This document shows positions 42,733 to 44,517 of a stretch of 44,517 bases of DNA, piece after piece. A model generated the notes under the pieces. The model searched no databases. It had not been told where the DNA came from and saw nothing but the letters and a program-made list of their open reading frames with translations. Made by a program: the position numbers and the translations under genes. Every line of letters begins with the position of its first letter. The first letter of the stretch is position 1. Source of the DNA: Polyangium fumosum (GTDB lineage: Bacteria; Myxococcota_A; Polyangia; Polyangiales; Polyangiaceae); assembly GCF_005144585.1 (NCBI RefSeq), contig NZ_SSMQ01000090.1, forward strand, positions 1-44,517, given 5' to 3'.

Positions 42733-43161
42733 ATGGCGATCTACGAGGTGGACGAGTTTTCGTTCGAGGTGCCCGACGGGTACGTCGATCGCAGCATGAA
42801 CCTGTTCTTCCCGCGGGAGGCCATGACGCGGGTGAGAACGCAAAACCTCGTGATCACGCGGGAGCCGCGCACGGAGGAGACGGTCGTGCAGCAGGCGGCG
42901 AAGCTCCTGAAGGTATTCTCGACCAAGGTCCCCGGCCTCAAGATCATCGCGCAGCGCGATCGGCCCCTCGGCGCGCTCCCGGGCCGGGAGGCGCGGGCGC
43001 ACGCGACGCAGCAGGGACACCCGGTCTACCAGCGGTATTATTTCGTCGGCCATTATGGCACCTTCATCTCGGTGATCGCGACCTCGGCGCGGGCGCAGAG
43101 CACGCAGTGCGACGCCGTCGTCGAGCGGCTGCTCACGAGCTTGCGATTGAAGAAGCGATAG
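42733..43161 (+). CDS. DUF1795/DcrB-family T6SS effector chaperone (Eag), first copy
   Basis: A 142-aa single-domain protein with the DUF1795 pattern: E-F-S-F-E-V-P-D-G-Y-V-D-R-S at the start, V-I-T-R-E-P-R in the centre, P-G-L-K-I-I-A-Q-R-D and P-V-Y-Q-R-Y-Y-F-V later. Eag proteins bind and shield the N-terminal transmembrane helices of prePAAR effectors before loading into VgrG. It is 4 bp after the ATPase gene and upstream of a matching prePAAR effector. Confidence 0.85.
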   Translation: MAIYEVDEFSFEVPDGYVDRSMNLFFPREAMTRVRTQNLVITREPRTEETVVQQAAKLLKVFSTKVPGLKIIAQRDRPLGALPGREARAHATQQGHPVYQRYYFVGHYGTFISVIATSARAQSTQCDAVVERLLTSLRLKKR

Positions 43162-43179
43162 GGCGAGGAGGAGCTTTCT

Positions 43180-43611
43180 TTGAGCCTTTACATCACGCAC
43201 GAGGCGGGCTTCGAGTTGCCCGCGAACTGGGTCGATGGGACCGTCAACCTCCTCGAGTATGCGCGCCCCGAGGGCACGATCCGGGTGGGCGTGTCGCGCA
43301 GCGAGCGCGGCGGGAAGGACCTCGCCGCGTGCGTGGAGGAGCGGCACGTGGAGCAGCGGCGCAAGCTCCCGTTCTTCGAGCTCCTCGGGCGGTCGGAGCG
43401 CCTTTGCGCGGGCCTTCCGGCGATCGACGTGAAGGTGACCTACGAGGATTCCAAGCAGAAGATATACCAGCGGACGCTGGGGTTCGTGATCGGGGGGCGA
43501 TTCGTCTCGCTGGGCGTCACGGCGACGCTTTCGCAGCAGGCGGAGGCGGACGCCATTTTCGAGCGCGCGGCGTCCACGCTCTCGTTGCGGGCGCGGCCGA
43601 GCGGGGCCTGA
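43180..43611 (+). CDS. DUF1795/DcrB-family T6SS effector chaperone (Eag), second copy
   Basis: A 143-aa DUF1795 protein (A-G-F-E-L-P-A-N-W-V-D-G-T-V-N at the start; I-Y-Q-R-T-L-G-F-V-I later), clearly diverged from the first copy. Translation starts at TTG 43180, with GAGGAGGAG 6 nt upstream. Having two different copies in series is unusual; they could form a heterodimer or each bind one transmembrane helix of the downstream effector. It ends 16 bp before that effector gene. Confidence 0.8.
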   Translation: MSLYITHEAGFELPANWVDGTVNLLEYARPEGTIRVGVSRSERGGKDLAACVEERHVEQRRKLPFFELLGRSERLCAGLPAIDVKVTYEDSKQKIYQRTLGFVIGGRFVSLGVTATLSQQAEADAIFERAASTLSLRARPSGA

Positions 43612-43627
43612 AGGGAGGGGTAGGGGC

Positions 43628-44517
43628 ATGAGCGAAGCGACGCCGCTCGAGCAAGCGGTTCGGATCGACGACGCGGTCGAACATTCGCTCGCGTTCCTCG
43701 GCGCGGTCCTGGGCGCCCTCGGCGGGCTCGCGCTTGGCCTGCTCGTGTTTGGTACGGGCCCGCTCGGGTGGCTCGCCGCCGCGGGGGTCGCCGTCTACTT
43801 CTCGAACGCTGGTGAGAAGGCGTTCAAGAACCTGAAGCACGAAGCGGGGGACGTGGCGGAGGGGTCCCCGAACGTATTCGTCGGGGAGCCAGGAAGAAAC
43901 GCAGCGCGTGCGCGCGACAAGGTGCGTTGTCACGACCTCCAGATCGCCACCGGGTGCGCGACGATCTCCATCAACCAGGAGCTCGCGGCGCGGGTGAAGG
44001 AGGAGACCGTCTGTGACGGCAAGCTGAAGACGGGCTGCGAGACGGTGTTTTATGGCGGCCCGTCCGCGCGGGTCTTGGCCAAGCGGTTTTCGGGCGAGCT
44101 GCCGGAGTGGTTCTACGTTGGCCGCGAGGTCGTCGATTGGGTCACGATCCTCGCGCCGACGGGCGCGGCGGACCCCTCGAAATGGTGGAGGCTGTACGAT
44201 CGCGTCTCGCGCGGGCTCACGTTCGCCGACAAGGCGGCCGGGTACACGGCAGCGATTGCTCAGGGGCTCGGGTACCAAGAGGTCGCGGACGTGATCACGC
44301 GCGTTACCGATCACCCGGCGTACGTCTGGGGTACGACCGCGTTCGGCGGCGTCGGCGTGGCGCGGGATCTCCGAAGGGCGCGGGGGGGACCTCCTCCTCC
44401 TCCGGGACCTCCTCCTCCGGGGCCGCCGCCACCGCCTCCTCCGGGGCCGCCGCCGCCTCCTCCGGGGCCACCGCCGCCTCCTCCTCCGGGGCCGCCGCCG
44501 CCTCCTCCTCCGGGGCC
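43628..44517 (+). CDS. PrePAAR/PAAR T6SS effector, 3'-truncated by the window end
   Basis: The frame opens with ATG at 43628 (GGAGGGG upstream) and has no stop to the window end; 296 residues are visible. The prePAAR motif A10-V-R12-I-D14-x-x-x-x-H19 is followed by two transmembrane helices (about 21-42 and 45-58). The PAAR domain covers about 74-147 (E-G-S-P-N-V-F-V-G-E-P, C-H-D-L-Q-I-A-T-G, C-D-G-K-L-K-T-G-C-E-T-V-F). About 100 residues follow without recognised domain, then Gly-Pro repeats from residue 255. The toxin part should lie beyond the window; a pore-forming, nuclease or other activity cannot be told. The two Eag genes just upstream fit it exactly as chaperones. Confidence 0.88.
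   Translation, partial: MSEATPLEQAVRIDDAVEHSLAFLGAVLGALGGLALGLLVFGTGPLGWLAAAGVAVYFSNAGEKAFKNLKHEAGDVAEGSPNVFVGEPGRNAARARDKVRCHDLQIATGCATISINQELAARVKEETVCDGKLKTGCETVFYGGPSARVLAKRFSGELPEWFYVGREVVDWVTILAPTGAADPSKWWRLYDRVSRGLTFADKAAGYTAAIAQGLGYQEVADVITRVTDHPAYVWGTTAFGGVGVARDLRRARGGPPPPPGPPPPGPPPPPPPGPPPPPPGPPPPPPPGPPPPPPPG
44390..44517 (+). repeat. Gly-Pro tandem repeat at the window end
   Basis: In the effector frame this encodes G-P4 to G-P7 units, built from cct/ccg/ggg codons in an approximate 18-21 bp pattern. It forms a polyproline II-type linker between the PAAR part and whatever follows. Confidence 0.85.

Overview
This window looks like a chromosomal fragment of a large-genome myxobacterium (Polyangiales/Sorangiineae type is my guess). 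It is very GC-rich, with long stop-free antisense frames, many lipoproteins, a MopE-like Cys/Asp-rich repeat lipoprotein, Cu-monooxygenase/cytochrome c fusions and Ala/Pro-rich low-complexity proteins. No rRNA, tRNA, CRISPR array or intact IS was seen. Both ends fall inside low-complexity tandem repeats (heptapeptide repeats at the left, Gly-Pro repeats at the right), so the edges may be assembly breaks.

Layout. 1-1074: C-terminal part of an Ala/Pro repeat protein. 1121-3027: a divergent SDR reductase / AraC regulator pair, followed by a 129-bp palindromic MITE-like element that supplies the AraC stop codon. 3191-15709: a first type VI secretion (T6SS) VgrG island, with vgrG, a MORN/YwqK-like gene and a PAAR-like gene (minus strand), a translationally coupled pair of paralogues of unknown function (plus strand), and a minus-strand cluster of a methyltransferase, a 1716-residue multidomain cell-wall-hydrolase-like effector and a 260-aa partner. 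15818-16924: an anchored coiled-coil protein. 16995-24487: a periplasmic TPR-like protein overlapping the start of a 2149-aa lipoprotein with about 29 copies of a 49-residue Cys-rich repeat. 24797-30967: envelope proteins and lipoproteins, including an M28 metallopeptidase.

31131-34185: a tightly overlapping three-gene operon of a diiron (PF10118-like) protein, a compact CHAT/caspase-like protein with His and Cys in the expected places, and a lipoprotein. It has a good sigma70-like promoter. 34243-38329: a TonB/AgmX-like protein, a cytochrome c plus copper monooxygenase lipoprotein, an esterase and a RelE-like single-gene protein. 38331-39680: NAD malic enzyme with an ACT domain.

39805-44517: a second VgrG island transcribed rightward: vgrG, an ABC/SMC-type ATPase, two tandem Eag-family (DUF1795) chaperones, and an effector with prePAAR motif, transmembrane helices, PAAR domain and a Gly-Pro tail that runs off the window. 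The T6SS core (sheath, baseplate, membrane complex) is not here, so both islands must work with an apparatus encoded elsewhere.

The most promising items are the multidomain effector with its methyltransferase and 260-aa neighbours, the prePAAR effector with paired chaperones, the diiron/CHAT-like/lipoprotein operon, the duplicated unknown pair at 6463-8174, and a set of six genes whose -10-like hexamers sit 6-8 nt from the start codon, suggesting leaderless transcripts.
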